In this document: positions 1 through 8,187 of the stretch, one piece after another | How the letters are laid out: each line of letters opens with the position of its first letter | How positions within the stretch are numbered: position 1 is the stretch's first letter | DNA from: Rathayibacter sp. VKM Ac-2754 | GTDB taxonomy: Bacteria > Actinomycetota > Actinomycetes > Actinomycetales > Microbacteriaceae | DNA: 64,000 nt | Reading direction: 5' to 3' | NCBI RefSeq assembly: GCF_009807095.1 | Contig: NZ_WUCC01000011.1 | Span: 41,528-105,527, forward strand | Program-made: the position numbers and the translations under genes | Notes under the pieces: model-generated | The model's database searches: none | What the model was told of the DNA's origin: nothing | What the model saw: the letters and a program-made list of their open reading frames with translations, nothing else

Positions 1-67
1 GGGCCGCCGGCCGCGTCCCCCGCCCGCGCCATCCGCGTACCGCAGCCGCGGTAGTCGCCGCACCGCG

Positions 68-88
68 CCCGGGGGACTCGCCCCCGGG
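68..88. promoter_or_regulatory. GC hairpin just upstream of the histidine kinase gene
   Basis: Perfect 8-bp stem (CCCGGGGG / CCCCCGGG) with a 5-nt loop, ending 23 nt before the kinase start codon. There is no T-tract, so it could be the end of an upstream transcript or a 5'-UTR structure. The first 111 bases hold no gene that I can see; GC-rich palindromes are common by chance at this composition. Confidence 0.35.
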
Positions 89-111
89 ACCGGGCCCGGG
101 AGAATGAGGGC

Positions 112-1344
112 ATGGAGACGGTCGGACCCTGGCACCTCCCCGGGCGCCGCAGGCCCCCGGGGTGGGTCGGTGACGTGATCGCGGCCGTCGTCATCGCGGC
201 GCTCGCCCTGGCCCCGTTCCCGGGGCGCGAGTACCGCGCGACGAGCGCTCTGGCGCTCGGCCTGACGCTCACCCCGATCGTGCTGCTCCCGCTGCGGAGG
301 CGCCGGCCGATCGCCGTGCTCGTCGCCGTCGTCGCGCTCTACGGGGCGGCGGCCCTCACCGGCACCCTGTCGCCGGGCGTCGCCGTCGCAGCTGCCGTCG
401 CGATGTTCGCCGTGTCGAACCGCCATCCCCGGCGGGTGAGCCTGATCGTGATGCTCGCGACGGCCGCCTCGATCCTGCTCCTCAGCCTCCTGGCGGCGAC
501 GGTCGGCGCCCTCGACGCGCGGGTCGTCCAGTTCGCCGTCGTCATCGCGTTCGCCGCGGCCGCGGGCGATGCGACCCGCTCGCGCCGCGAGTACATCGAG
601 GCCGTCACCGAGCGGGCCGAGCGCGCCGAGCAGACCCGCGAGTCCGAGGCCCGGCGACGGGTCACGGAGGAGCGGCTGCGCATCGCCCGCGACCTGCACG
701 ACGCCGTCGCCCACCAGATCTCGGTGATCAGCCTCAACGCCGGAGTGGCCTCCTCCGCGCTCGAGACGAGACCCGAGAAGGCGCGCGAGGCGCTCGGCAC
801 CATCCGGACGGCCGCGCGCTCGGTGCTCGGCGAGATCGGCGACCTCCTCGAGGTGCTGCGCAGCGACGAGCGGATCGCCGAGTCCGCGGGCCCGCAGCCG
901 GGGCTCGACCGCCTCGACGAGCTGGTCCGCCGCTTCGAGGCCGACGGCCTGCAGGTCACCCTGCGCACCGAGGGCGAGCCGGACGCGGTCACGGGAGCGG
1001 TCGATCTCGTCGCGTACCGTGTGGTCCAGGAGGCGCTCACCAACGCCCACAAGCACGGCGCCGAGCACCGCGCCCACGTCCTCGTCGATGTCGGCGACGA
1101 CCGCGTCGAGATCGTCGTCACGAACCCCGTGCCGGCCGAGTCCGCGCCCGCGCCCCGGGGAGCCGGCCACGGCCTGCTCGGCCTCCGCGAGCGCGTCGCC
1201 TCCGTGCGCGGCTCCGTCACCACCGGCCCGGCGCCCGGCGGCTACCGCCTCGCGGCGGCGCTGCCCCTGCCGCTGACTCACGCGCATCCTGCTGCCTCTC
1301 CCTCCCTCGCACCGGACGACCACGGAACGGACGGCCCCTCATGA
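112..1344 (+). CDS. Two-component sensor histidine kinase, NarL/DesK type
   Basis: Membrane histidine kinase of the HisKA_3 class that phosphorylates the adjacent response regulator. The N-terminal ~150 residues hold about four to five hydrophobic segments with no large extracellular domain, so it probably senses a membrane-related or intramembrane signal. A coiled linker (residues ~160-188) leads to the dimerisation/phosphoacceptor helix with RDLHDAVAHQ, His196 being the expected acceptor. The HATPase domain follows (QEALTNAHKHG N box, then GHGLLGLRERV). The stop overlaps the next start as ATGA, so the two genes are translationally coupled. The signal cannot be told from the sequence. Recognition of the family is firm. 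Confidence 0.93.
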   Translation: METVGPWHLPGRRRPPGWVGDVIAAVVIAALALAPFPGREYRATSALALGLTLTPIVLLPLRRRRPIAVLVAVVALYGAAALTGTLSPGVAVAAAVAMFAVSNRHPRRVSLIVMLATAASILLLSLLAATVGALDARVVQFAVVIAFAAAAGDATRSRREYIEAVTERAERAEQTRESEARRRVTEERLRIARDLHDAVAHQISVISLNAGVASSALETRPEKAREALGTIRTAARSVLGEIGDLLEVLRSDERIAESAGPQPGLDRLDELVRRFEADGLQVTLRTEGEPDAVTGAVDLVAYRVVQEALTNAHKHGAEHRAHVLVDVGDDRVEIVVTNPVPAESAPAPRGAGHGLLGLRERVASVRGSVTTGPAPGGYRLAAALPLPLTHAHPAASPSLAPDDHGTDGPS

Positions 1345-2006
1345 CCACCGTGCTCGTCGTCGACGACCAGGCGCTCATCCGCCAGGCCGTGTCGGACATC
1401 CTCGGAGGCACCTCCGACATCGAGGTGGTCGGCGAGGCCCGCACCGGGCGCGAGGCCGTCGATCTGGCGCGAAGCCTCCGCCCCGACGTCGTGCTGATGG
1501 ACATCCGCATGCCCGAGCTCGACGGCATCGGCGCCACCGCCGAGATCTGCGCCGACCCCGGTCTCGCCGGCACGCGCGTCCTCATCCTCACCACGTTCGA
1601 GGAGGACGAGTACCTCGTCTCGGCCCTGCGCTCCGGGGCCAGCGGCTTCATCGGCAAGGGCGCCGAGCCCGAGGAGATCGCCGCGGCCGTCCGCTCCGTC
1701 CACGCGGGCGACAGCCTGCTCTCGCCCGCCGCGACCCGCAGCCTGATCACCCGCTACGTCCTCGCGCCGTCGTCGACGCTGATCGTGCCGCCCGAGTTCG
1801 AGCACCTGACCGAGCGCGAGCGCGAGGTGCTGCTGCTCGTGGCGCGCGGGCGCTCCAACCAGGAGATCGCGCAGGAGCTGTTCATCTCGCCGCACACCGC
1901 CAAGACGCACGTGAACCGCACGATGACCAAGCTCGGAGCGCACGATCGCGCGCAGCTGGTGATCCTGGCCTACGAGAGCGGCCTGCTGGCGCCCGGCGCC
2001 TCCTGA
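1341..2006 (+). CDS. Response regulator, NarL/LuxR family
   Basis: Cytoplasmic transcription factor partnered with the preceding kinase. Receiver domain at residues 1-120 with acidic pocket D8/D9, phosphoacceptor D54 in VLMDIRMPELDG, a conserved Thr in ILTTFEED and a Lys in FIGKGAEP. The C-terminal LuxR helix-turn-helix spans residues ~155-206 (LTEREREVLLLVARGRSNQEI). Its length of 221 residues is normal. No promoter is seen between it and the kinase. Targets are unknown; autoregulation or control of nearby transport genes would be typical of the family, but nothing here shows it. Confidence 0.94.
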   Translation: MTTVLVVDDQALIRQAVSDILGGTSDIEVVGEARTGREAVDLARSLRPDVVLMDIRMPELDGIGATAEICADPGLAGTRVLILTTFEEDEYLVSALRSGASGFIGKGAEPEEIAAAVRSVHAGDSLLSPAATRSLITRYVLAPSSTLIVPPEFEHLTEREREVLLLVARGRSNQEIAQELFISPHTAKTHVNRTMTKLGAHDRAQLVILAYESGLLAPGAS

Positions 2007-2015
2007 CCGCGTGCA

Positions 2016-2079
2016 GAACCGAGGTTCAGAAGGGGTGACGACCGCCTGACGCGGCGACAGCTCGTCCCACCCTCGGTTC
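2016..2079. terminator. Inverted repeat between convergent genes
   Basis: GAACCGAGG (2016-2024) pairs with CCTCGGTTC (2071-2079) across a 46-nt loop. It sits between the response regulator and the convergent 114-residue gene, a place where a bidirectional terminator is expected. The long loop and the absence of a T-tract make this weak. Confidence 0.3.
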
Positions 2080-2095
2080 CGAACGCCGAACGGCG

Positions 2096-2440
2096 CTACA
2101 GCCCGATGTCGACCGGCGTGCCCTCGCCCATCTCGCCGGCGGAGTCGTTCATCGTCGCGTAGACGCCCGTCGGCACGTTCGGCAGCAGCGCGACGCTGCG
2201 CGCGACCGCCGAGAGCTCCGACTCCGTGCCGCCCGTGACGAAGAAGAGGTACTCGGGCTCGCCCGCGGCGTTCGCCCACTCCTCACCGCTGTCGTACTCC
2301 TCGACCGGCCCCTCGAGATCCGAGAGCAGCGTCTCGATCTCGTCGATCCAGGGGAACAGGTACTCGTCGTCGTCGGCCTGCTCCGGCGCTCCGGGCTCGC
2401 GGGTCAGGGGCACGTGGATCTCGAGGAACGTCTCGCTCAT
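2096..2440 (-). CDS. Small acidic hypothetical protein
   Basis: 114 residues, strongly acidic, no membrane segment or signal peptide and no recognised motif. It begins MSETFLEIHVPL, and its alternating hydrophobic pattern suggests a compact alpha/beta fold such as an immunity-like or ferredoxin-like domain; I do not recognise a family. The start codon overlaps the stop of the upstream SMP-30-like gene by ATGA, so the two are translationally coupled and cotranscribed. Coding assignment rests on this overlap and on clean codon bias. Function unknown. Confidence 0.7.
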   Translation of the reverse strand: MSETFLEIHVPLTREPGAPEQADDDEYLFPWIDEIETLLSDLEGPVEEYDSGEEWANAAGEPEYLFFVTGGTESELSAVARSVALLPNVPTGVYATMNDSAGEMGEGTPVDIGL

Positions 2441-3381
2441 CCTGCGACCGTATCGTCGAGCGGGCCGGTTCGCGCCTCAGACACCTCGCGCCGGCCCCCG
2501 ACCGCTCCCGCCGCCCGGGTGCGCGTCCGCAGGCGGTACAGGCTCGTCGTCGCCGTGAGGAACAGATCGCTCCCGTCCGAGCCGCCGAAGCAGACGTTCG
2601 ACACGACCTCGGGCACGGGCACGAACAGCACCTCGGCTCCGTCGGGGGTGAAGACGTGCACGCCGTCGCCGGCCGACGACCAGACCCGCCCGGCCTCGTC
2701 GACGGTGATGCCGTCGGGGACGCCGCGGTCGAGGTCGGTGAAGAGCCGGCCCTCCCGGGCGCCGGCCCCGCGATCCACGACGTCGTAGGCGCGGATCCCG
2801 TGGCCGGGGCCGTCGTCGTTCGCGCGTGCGGTGTCGGTCACGTAGACCGTCCCTCCGTCGGGAGAGAAGGCGATGCCGTTCGGCTGGACGATGTCGGTGA
2901 TGACGGGAGAGAGGCCGTCCGCGGCCGACCATCGGAACACCCAGCGGGCCCCGTATTCGAGCTCGCCCGGGTGTCCCTCGCGCGGCTGACTGATGCCGTA
3001 GTCCGGATCGGTGAACCAGTAGGAGCCGTCGGGCGCCTGCGCGACGTCGTTGGGGGAGTTGAGTCGCCCGCCGTCCCAGCTCGCCACGAGCTCCTCGAGT
3101 GTGCCGTCCGGCCGCTCGCGCTCCAGGCGGCGGCGCCCGTGCGAGCACTGCACGACACTCCCGTCGGCGTCCAGGAGGCGGCCGTTGGTGAACTCGACGC
3201 CCTCGCGGTGCACCGAGGTCTCGCCGGTGGCGCTGTCCCACTGCAGGATCCGGTCGTTCGGGATGTCGCTCCAGCGCAGACGTCTCTCGGCGGGCATCCA
3301 GAGCGGACCCTCGCTCCAGACGGCACCCGTGGCCAGTCGCTCCAGCGTCCCGTCACCGTGCAGCAGTGTCTCCTCGGTCAT
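2437..3381 (-). CDS. SMP-30/gluconolactonase/LRE family hydrolase
   Basis: 314-residue six-bladed beta-propeller protein of the SMP-30 family, whose members are divalent-metal lactonases acting on sugar lactones. Family signatures include the N-terminal SEGPLW, the metal-binding region SPNDVAQAPDGSYWFTDPDYGI, VQPNGIAFSPDG and VPDGITVDEAGRVW. The start at 3381 was chosen because MTEETLLHGDG begins the family fold; an upstream in-frame extension reads as low-complexity arginine-rich shadow. There is no signal peptide, so it acts in the cytoplasm. The downstream gene overlaps by 4 nt. Exact substrate unknown. Confidence 0.88.
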   Translation of the reverse strand: MTEETLLHGDGTLERLATGAVWSEGPLWMPAERRLRWSDIPNDRILQWDSATGETSVHREGVEFTNGRLLDADGSVVQCSHGRRRLERERPDGTLEELVASWDGGRLNSPNDVAQAPDGSYWFTDPDYGISQPREGHPGELEYGARWVFRWSAADGLSPVITDIVQPNGIAFSPDGGTVYVTDTARANDDGPGHGIRAYDVVDRGAGAREGRLFTDLDRGVPDGITVDEAGRVWSSAGDGVHVFTPDGAEVLFVPVPEVVSNVCFGGSDGSDLFLTATTSLYRLRTRTRAAGAVGGRREVSEARTGPLDDTVAG

Positions 3382-3555
3382 CGGGTCCTCGCTCTCGTCC
3401 TCGAGTCGGCGGAGCGCTGCCCGCACCGTGCCCTCCAGTCTGCCGTCGGCAGCGGGATCCTCGGCGGCGCAACCCCGGGCGCCCTCCGTCGTGCCGACCC
3501 GCCGCGACGTGGTTCCCTCAGGAGGGACAGTCCCGCCCGATCCCCAGGAGGCCCC

Positions 3556-4020
3556 GTGACCGACGCCGACGCCCTCGCCGAACTCGAGCAGCAGGAGCGC
3601 GAGCTCGTGCTCGACGCCTTCGACCACGACACCGCGTGGGAGCTGGGCTCCCGCATCACCGAGCTCGCCCGCGCCGCCGGAGCCGCGGTGGCGGTCGACA
3701 TCCGCCGCCCCGGGCTGATCCTCTTCCGCGCCGCGCTCCCCGGCAGCGTCCCCGACCAGGAGTCGTGGATCGCCCGCAAGTCGGCCGTCGTGCTGCGCCT
3801 GGAGTCGAGCAGCGCCCTCGCCGCCGCCCGCTTCACCGCGGGCGGGGGAGACCCCTCGACCGGCGGCTGGCTCGGCCCCGACTACGCCCTCACCGGCGGC
3901 TCGTTCCCTCTCAGGGTGCGCGGCGTCGGAGTCGTCGCCGCGGCCACCGTCTCGGGCCTCGCGTCGATGGACGACCACGACCTCGTCGTGGAGGGGCTGC
4001 GCGGGCTGCTCGGGCGCTGA
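3556..4020 (+). CDS. Heme-degrading-domain (UPF0303, GlcG/HbpS fold) protein
   Basis: 154-residue cytoplasmic protein resembling the UPF0303 group of the GlcG/HbpS superfamily, some members of which bind haem or flavin-like ligands. It has the characteristic opening helix (LAELEQQERELVLDAFDHDTAWELG), the AVAVDIRRPG strand and the C-terminal GGSFPLRVRGVGVVAAATVSGL segment (given here in pieces of the same stretch). GTG start at 3556 with AGGAG at 3546-3550. Divergent from the SMP-30-like gene with 174 bp between. Ligand and role are not evident. Confidence 0.8.
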   Translation: MTDADALAELEQQERELVLDAFDHDTAWELGSRITELARAAGAAVAVDIRRPGLILFRAALPGSVPDQESWIARKSAVVLRLESSSALAAARFTAGGGDPSTGGWLGPDYALTGGSFPLRVRGVGVVAAATVSGLASMDDHDLVVEGLRGLLGR

Positions 4021-4032
4021 GCCGCGTCGGTC

Positions 4033-4560
4033 TCAGCCGGCGCACTCCTGCGACTGCTCCGTGAGGATCCAGGTCGTCGCCGGGCGCTCCAGCACCACGG
4101 TGCCGCAGTCGCCGGAGGAGAGGTAGGTCACGAAGAGAGTGGCGGCGGTCGCTGTCTCCTGCTCGACCTCGATGTCGACCTCGGCGCTCTGACCGGTCGC
4201 GCGGTAGAGCTCCGCGGTGGCGGTGATCATCTCGTCGCAGCTCGCGACCTGGAGCGGGCCGGTGGCGTTGAGCTCATCCACCATCCGCGCCGCGAGCTCC
4301 GGGGAGAGCCGGGCGCAGGCCGTGGCCGCGTCCGGAGCGCGGGAGGCCGTCAGCCACTCGCGGAAGCCGTCGGACGCACTCCGGGTCGGCACCGGCTCCA
4401 CTTCGGGAGGCGTCGAGAGCGCCGGGCTCGTCGAGGCGGGCTCTGCAGCGGCAGTGCTCGGCGGAGGATCGACGGGAGACGCCGTGCAGGCGCTCACCGT
4501 CAGAACCACGGCGACAGCCGCCCCCAGCATCGCCGATACCCGCCCGCGCACCCCGTTCAC
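4033..4560 (-). CDS. Small secreted lipoprotein, unknown function
   Basis: 175 residues from a GTG start, preceded by AGGAAG. A short basic N-terminus, a hydrophobic stretch and the lipobox TVSAC at residues ~21-25 mark a type II signal peptide, so the mature protein is anchored to the outer face of the membrane. A Pro/Thr/Ser/Ala-rich linker follows, then a ~110-residue domain containing FREWLTASRAPDAATACARLSPELAARM and two further Cys residues late in the sequence that could form a disulfide. It lies 76 nt downstream of the MFS gene on the same strand and may be cotranscribed with it. Family not recognised. Confidence 0.82.
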   Translation of the reverse strand: MNGVRGRVSAMLGAAVAVVLTVSACTASPVDPPPSTAAAEPASTSPALSTPPEVEPVPTRSASDGFREWLTASRAPDAATACARLSPELAARMVDELNATGPLQVASCDEMITATAELYRATGQSAEVDIEVEQETATAATLFVTYLSSGDCGTVVLERPATTWILTEQSQECAG

Positions 4561-4636
4561 GCGAACTTCCTACCAGATCGGGTGAAGACTCCTCAACATG
4601 TCAGGGCGAACGGCGATCGACAGCTCCTTCGGCGGC

Positions 4637-5800
4637 TCAGACCGGTCGCAGCGCGCGCAGGAGCGGCAGGCAGAGCAGCAGCGCCACCGCCGGCAGCAGG
4701 AACGCCGGACCGAGCGACGGCCCGGCCGCGATCAGCCCGAGCACGACCGCGCCCGCCACGGCGCCTCCGTAGTTGAACAGGTTCACCCGCGCGATCACCT
4801 CGTCGCTCCGCGCGGGCACGATCGTGCCCGCCGCGCTGAAGGCGAGCGGCACGAGCGCTCCCGTGGCGAGCCCGGCCACGGCGAACCCGACGATCGCGCC
4901 GACGGCCGACGGGACGGCGGCGACCACGACCAGCCCGAGCACTCCCGCGGCGAGGGCGAGGGCCGCGAGGCGCTCGCGTCCGAGCCGCGACTCGAGCGGA
5001 TCGGTCGTCAGCCGGGTGAGCAGGATCGCGCCCTGGTAGGCGGCGTAGCCGAGGGGCGCGATCGCCGCCGCGACTCCGAGCCCCGTCTGCAGATAGGCCG
5101 TGCTCCAGGTCGAGACGGCGGAGTCGAGCAGGAACGCCACCAGGACGATCATCCCGACCGCGACGAGTCGGCGGCGCGGGAGCGGGGCCCGATCGACGGC
5201 GCCCGCGGGCCGGGCCGCCCGCGTCGGATCGAGCCACAGCATCCCGATCACGAGGACGGCCGCATCGACCGCCGCCGCGACCACGAGGGCCCCGGTGATC
5301 GCCCCGCTGGAGGCGAGGAACGCCGACATGCACAGCGCGCCGACGATGGCCGCGGCCGTGTACGCCGCGTAGAAGCGGCCCATCAGCGCCCGGCCGCCGG
5401 AGCGCTCGTGCAGCACGCCCTGCATGTTCTGCGCGGCGTCGAGCATGCCGAGCCCGACTCCGTAGACCACGATCGCCGCGAGGAACACCGGGAAGACCGG
5501 GGCGACGGCGATGCCGAGGATCGTGACGGCCTGCACGAGCAGGGCGAGGCACATCGCCGCCCGGCTGCCGCGGCGCACGGCGACGAGATCCGCGAGCAGC
5601 GATCCGACGGCGGCCGCGACGCAGGTGCCCAGCACGATGAGAGCGACGGCCGCGGCATCGAGCTGCCAGCGCGCGGAGGAGGAGGGCAGCGAGGTCATGA
5701 TCGCCGCGTAGCCGAGCCCCTGCGCGGCGAAACCGGCGCCGATGGCGAGGCCGCGAGGATCGGTGCCGCTGCGGGTGCGCGGAGGCGTGAGGACGGACAC
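4637..5800 (-). CDS. MFS transporter
   Basis: 387-residue, 12-helix major facilitator protein of the drug/metabolite efflux type. Hydrophobic segments run from about residue 18 to the end; a basic cytoplasmic loop falls near the middle (DRAPLPRRRL). The GTG start at 5800 was chosen because GGAG lies 6 nt upstream and the longer reading would translate the palindromic operator. It is divergent from the SDR/TetR operon, and the palindrome at 5831-5852 lies just upstream, so regulation by the TetR protein at 6807-7451 is likely. Substrate unknown; a cargo linked to the divergent operon is a reasonable inference. Confidence 0.88.
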   Translation of the reverse strand: MSVLTPPRTRSGTDPRGLAIGAGFAAQGLGYAAIMTSLPSSSARWQLDAAAVALIVLGTCVAAAVGSLLADLVAVRRGSRAAMCLALLVQAVTILGIAVAPVFPVFLAAIVVYGVGLGMLDAAQNMQGVLHERSGGRALMGRFYAAYTAAAIVGALCMSAFLASSGAITGALVVAAAVDAAVLVIGMLWLDPTRAARPAGAVDRAPLPRRRLVAVGMIVLVAFLLDSAVSTWSTAYLQTGLGVAAAIAPLGYAAYQGAILLTRLTTDPLESRLGRERLAALALAAGVLGLVVVAAVPSAVGAIVGFAVAGLATGALVPLAFSAAGTIVPARSDEVIARVNLFNYGGAVAGAVVLGLIAAGPSLGPAFLLPAVALLLCLPLLRALRPV

Positions 5801-5830
5801 GGGCGGCTCCTGGGCTGCGGTCGTGCGGCA

Positions 5831-5852
5831 GAGTTGGACCGTTGTCCAACTC
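5831..5852. promoter_or_regulatory. Probable TetR operator 1 (MFS side)
   Basis: Perfect palindrome: GAGTTGGAC, 4-nt spacer CGTT, GTCCAACTC. A TTGACC element lies immediately upstream on the minus strand (5859-5854), so a bound repressor would cover the MFS promoter. The same half-sites recur at 5990-6011. Confidence 0.8.
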
Positions 5853-5955
5853 TGGTCAAGAGAAGCCCAGGCGGCGGGTGCGGGCAAGCGCGACGAGAAG
5901 TCTTCACGCATCCGAAACGCGGCCGAAACGAGGGGCGGAGGGGTGGACCCCGTCC

Positions 5956-5984
5956 TTGACGCCCGCCGCTCAGCAGGCTTTACT
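5956..5984 (+). promoter_or_regulatory. Sigma-70-type promoter of the SDR operon
   Basis: TTGACG at 5956-5961, 17-bp spacer, TTTACT at 5979-5984. Predicted transcription start is near 5991, inside the second palindrome, which is the classic placement for repression. The 5' leader would be about 34 nt and includes GGAGG before the ATG at 6025. Confidence 0.65.
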
Positions 5985-5988
5985 CGAC

Positions 5989-6012
5989 GGAGTTGGACAG
6001 CCGTCCAACTCC
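5989..6012. promoter_or_regulatory. Probable TetR operator 2 (SDR side)
   Basis: Palindrome with half-sites GGAGTTGGAC / GTCCAACTCC and a 4-nt spacer (AGCC). The inner 9-bp half-sites are identical to those of the 5831-5852 element, 159 bp away. It overlaps the predicted transcription start of the SDR operon. Confidence 0.8.
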
Positions 6013-6024
6013 ACGGAGGTATCC

Positions 6025-6807
6025 ATGCCGCACCACCGCCCCCTCGCCGTCGTCACCGGAGCCAGCTCCGGACTCGGCCGCGAGTTCGCCCTCCGCTACG
6101 CCGAGCGCGGGCACGACATCGTCGTCGTCGCGCGCCGCCGCGACCGCCTCGAGGCCCTCGCCGCCGACGTCCGCGAGCGCTTCGGAGCGGCGGTCTCCGT
6201 CGTGACCGCCGACCTCGCCGACCCCGCCGCCCCGTCCGCGATCGTCGAGACGCTGCGCGCGCAGGGGCTCCGCGCCGACGTCCTGGTGAACTGCGCCGGG
6301 TTCGGCACGGCCGGGCCGTTCGCCGAGGAGGATGCCGCGCGGCTCGCGGACGAGATCGTCGTCGACGTGCTCGCCCCGGCGCTCCTCGCGCGCCTCCTCC
6401 TGCCCGATCTGCTCGCCTCACCCCGCGGGACCCTGCTGATGGTCTCGAGCACCGCCTCGTTCCAGCCGCTGCCCGGTGCCGCCGCGTACGCCGCCTGCAA
6501 GGCCTTCGTCACCTCCCTGACGGCGGCGATCTGGCAGGAGACGCGGGGGAGCGGGCTGCGCGTGCTGGCGCTGTGCCCGGGCCCGACCGAGACCGAGTTC
6601 TTCGAGGCCGCTGGCTCCGACAGCTTCAAGGTCGGCTCGGTGGACACCGTCGACGAGGTGGTCGACGCGGCGTTCCGGCACCTCGACCGCGGCACGGGGC
6701 CGGTGCTGACTGTCGGACTCGGCAACCGGATCCGCGCGCTCGGCGCCACGCTCGCCCCCCGGTGGCTGACGCTCGCCGTCGGCGCCCGGCTCACGGGGTC
6801 GCGCTGA
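6025..6807 (+). CDS. Short-chain dehydrogenase/reductase (SDR)
   Basis: 260-residue NAD(P)-dependent classical SDR. The Rossmann signature TGASSGLGREFA is at residues ~12-23, NCAGFGT in the middle, a catalytic Ser in VSSTASFQPLPG and the YAACK catalytic pair (YxxxK). Arg residues after strand beta2 (ARRRDR) favour NADP(H). ATG at 6025 preceded by GGAGG. It resembles the DltE/YqjQ-type reductases often annotated as ketoreductases. First gene of a four-gene operon; its stop overlaps the TetR start as TGATG. Substrate unknown. Confidence 0.9.
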   Translation: MPHHRPLAVVTGASSGLGREFALRYAERGHDIVVVARRRDRLEALAADVRERFGAAVSVVTADLADPAAPSAIVETLRAQGLRADVLVNCAGFGTAGPFAEEDAARLADEIVVDVLAPALLARLLLPDLLASPRGTLLMVSSTASFQPLPGAAAYAACKAFVTSLTAAIWQETRGSGLRVLALCPGPTETEFFEAAGSDSFKVGSVDTVDEVVDAAFRHLDRGTGPVLTVGLGNRIRALGATLAPRWLTLAVGARLTGSR

Positions 6808-7451
6808 TGCGCCGCATCCCCGTCACCCAGCGCCGCGCCGAGCTCGTCGACGCCGCGATCCGCGTCATCGCCCGCGACGGGCTGGCCGCCGCGACCACGC
6901 GGGCCATCGTCGCCGAGGCCGGCATGCCCCTCGGTGCGTTCCACTACTCCTTCGACTCGCGCGACGAGCTCGTCTCGGCGGTGATCGAGCAGGTGACCGA
7001 CAGCGAGCGCCTCGCCGCGATCCTGCACGCCGACCACGCCGACGCGGAGCACCCGGCCGACATCGCCGCGGTGCTCACCGACGGCCTCGAGGGCTACCTC
7101 GCGCTCCTCGAGAGCTCGCCCAGCGGTGAGCTCGCGCTCCTCGAGGTCGCCCTCTACGCCGTCCGGCACGACCCCGACGCCGTGCGCGCGCAGTGGGCGG
7201 TCTACCGGGCCGCGTCCGAGGAGGCGCTCGCCTACGCCGCCGAGATCGCCGACGTCCGCTGGACGCGTCCCGTCGACGAGCTCGCCCACTCCCTCACCCG
7301 CTCGCTCGACGGCCTCACCCTCACCTGGCTCGCCGACCGCGACGGCGACGCCGCCCGCGCCTACATCGCGTTCGTCGCCGGCGCCTTCGCGGCGCTCACC
7401 GTTCCCGCCGACCCCACTCCCGAAGGACACGATGCTCACCGAGATCGATGA
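6807..7451 (+). CDS. TetR/AcrR family repressor
   Basis: 214 residues. N-terminal helix-turn-helix: ELVDAAIRVIARDGLAAATT, RAIVAEAGMPLGAFHYSFDSRDEL (residues ~11-55), followed by an all-helical ligand-binding domain. Overlaps the SDR stop (TGATG), and its own 3' end overlaps the next gene by 20 nt. The two matching palindromes at 5831-5852 and 5989-6012 are the best candidates for its binding sites, giving coordinated repression of the MFS gene and of its own operon. The inducer is unknown but probably a substrate of the SDR or MFS protein. Confidence 0.92.
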   Translation: MRRIPVTQRRAELVDAAIRVIARDGLAAATTRAIVAEAGMPLGAFHYSFDSRDELVSAVIEQVTDSERLAAILHADHADAEHPADIAAVLTDGLEGYLALLESSPSGELALLEVALYAVRHDPDAVRAQWAVYRAASEEALAYAAEIADVRWTRPVDELAHSLTRSLDGLTLTWLADRDGDAARAYIAFVAGAFAALTVPADPTPEGHDAHRDR

Positions 7452-8187
7452 CCGCGTCCTCGCCGCGATCAACCTGCACGCCGTCCTCGGCGCCCTGCCG
7501 CGCCTCGTCGAGCTGTCGCCCGAGGCCGCTCGCGCTCTCGCTCCGGTGGCGAGGCCCACGACGCTGACCCTGATCGCCCCCGGCGGCCTCCGCGCGAGCT
7601 ACACCTTCACCAGCACCGCGATCCGGCGCGGTGGGGGAGCGTCCGGACCGACGCTGCTGTTCACCTCGGCGAAGCACCTCAACGCCGTCATCGCGGGCGC
7701 CGCGCAGCCGGTTCCGGTCGCCGGGCCTCGGGGGATCGCCTTCCTCGCCAACGTGTTCACGCCGATCAGCGCGCTGCTCGGCGAGGCACTGAAGTCCGAG
7801 GACCCGGCGGTCACCGAGCGCACGACCCTGCTCACGCTCGAGGTCGTCGCCTCCGCCCTGACCGTCGTCGCGAACGGCGACCGCTCGGGCCGCGTGTCGG
7901 CGGCGCACATGGCCGACGGCGACCTCGACATCGAGGTGGGCGACGACCTCCGCTACCGCATCCGGGTCCGCGACCACCGTCTCTCCCGCCTGAGCGATCC
8001 CGTCGGCTGCCCGCGCGCCGCCCTGCGCTTCGACGACCTCCGCGTCGCCGGCGACGTGCTCTCGGGCCGCGAGACGGCGCTCGCCTGCGTCGGCGACGGC
8101 CGGGTCACGATGCGCGGCTACATCCCCCTCATCGACAACACCAATCGACTCCTCGACCGCGTCGGGGCCTACCTCGGAGCATCATGA
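7432..8187 (+). CDS. Hypothetical protein, possible SCP2-like lipid-binding fold
   Basis: 251 residues, no signal peptide or clear membrane helix. Moderately hydrophobic alpha/beta sequence with a segment (ADGDLDIEVGDDLRYRIRVR) and a late SGRETALACVGDGRVTMRGYIPLIDN segment reminiscent of sterol-carrier (SCP2) domains, where a strand pair is followed by a helix reporting ligand. The resemblance is by eye only. ATG at 7432 is preceded by GAAGGA and overlaps the TetR gene by 20 nt; its own stop overlaps the aminotransferase start as ATGA. The coupling on both sides supports a shared pathway. Confidence 0.75.
   Translation: MLTEIDDRVLAAINLHAVLGALPRLVELSPEAARALAPVARPTTLTLIAPGGLRASYTFTSTAIRRGGGASGPTLLFTSAKHLNAVIAGAAQPVPVAGPRGIAFLANVFTPISALLGEALKSEDPAVTERTTLLTLEVVASALTVVANGDRSGRVSAAHMADGDLDIEVGDDLRYRIRVRDHRLSRLSDPVGCPRAALRFDDLRVAGDVLSGRETALACVGDGRVTMRGYIPLIDNTNRLLDRVGAYLGAS

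Noticed and set aside
3382..3978. N-terminal extension of the SMP-30-like protein
   Set aside because: The extra residues are arginine/glycine-rich shadow and overlap the promoter and the divergent GTG-started gene. MTEETLLHGDG at 3381 begins the family fold.
5831..6012. The twin palindromes as phage attachment or recombination sites
   Set aside because: No integrase, tRNA or foreign DNA adjoins them, and their positions at divergent promoters next to a TetR gene fit operators better.
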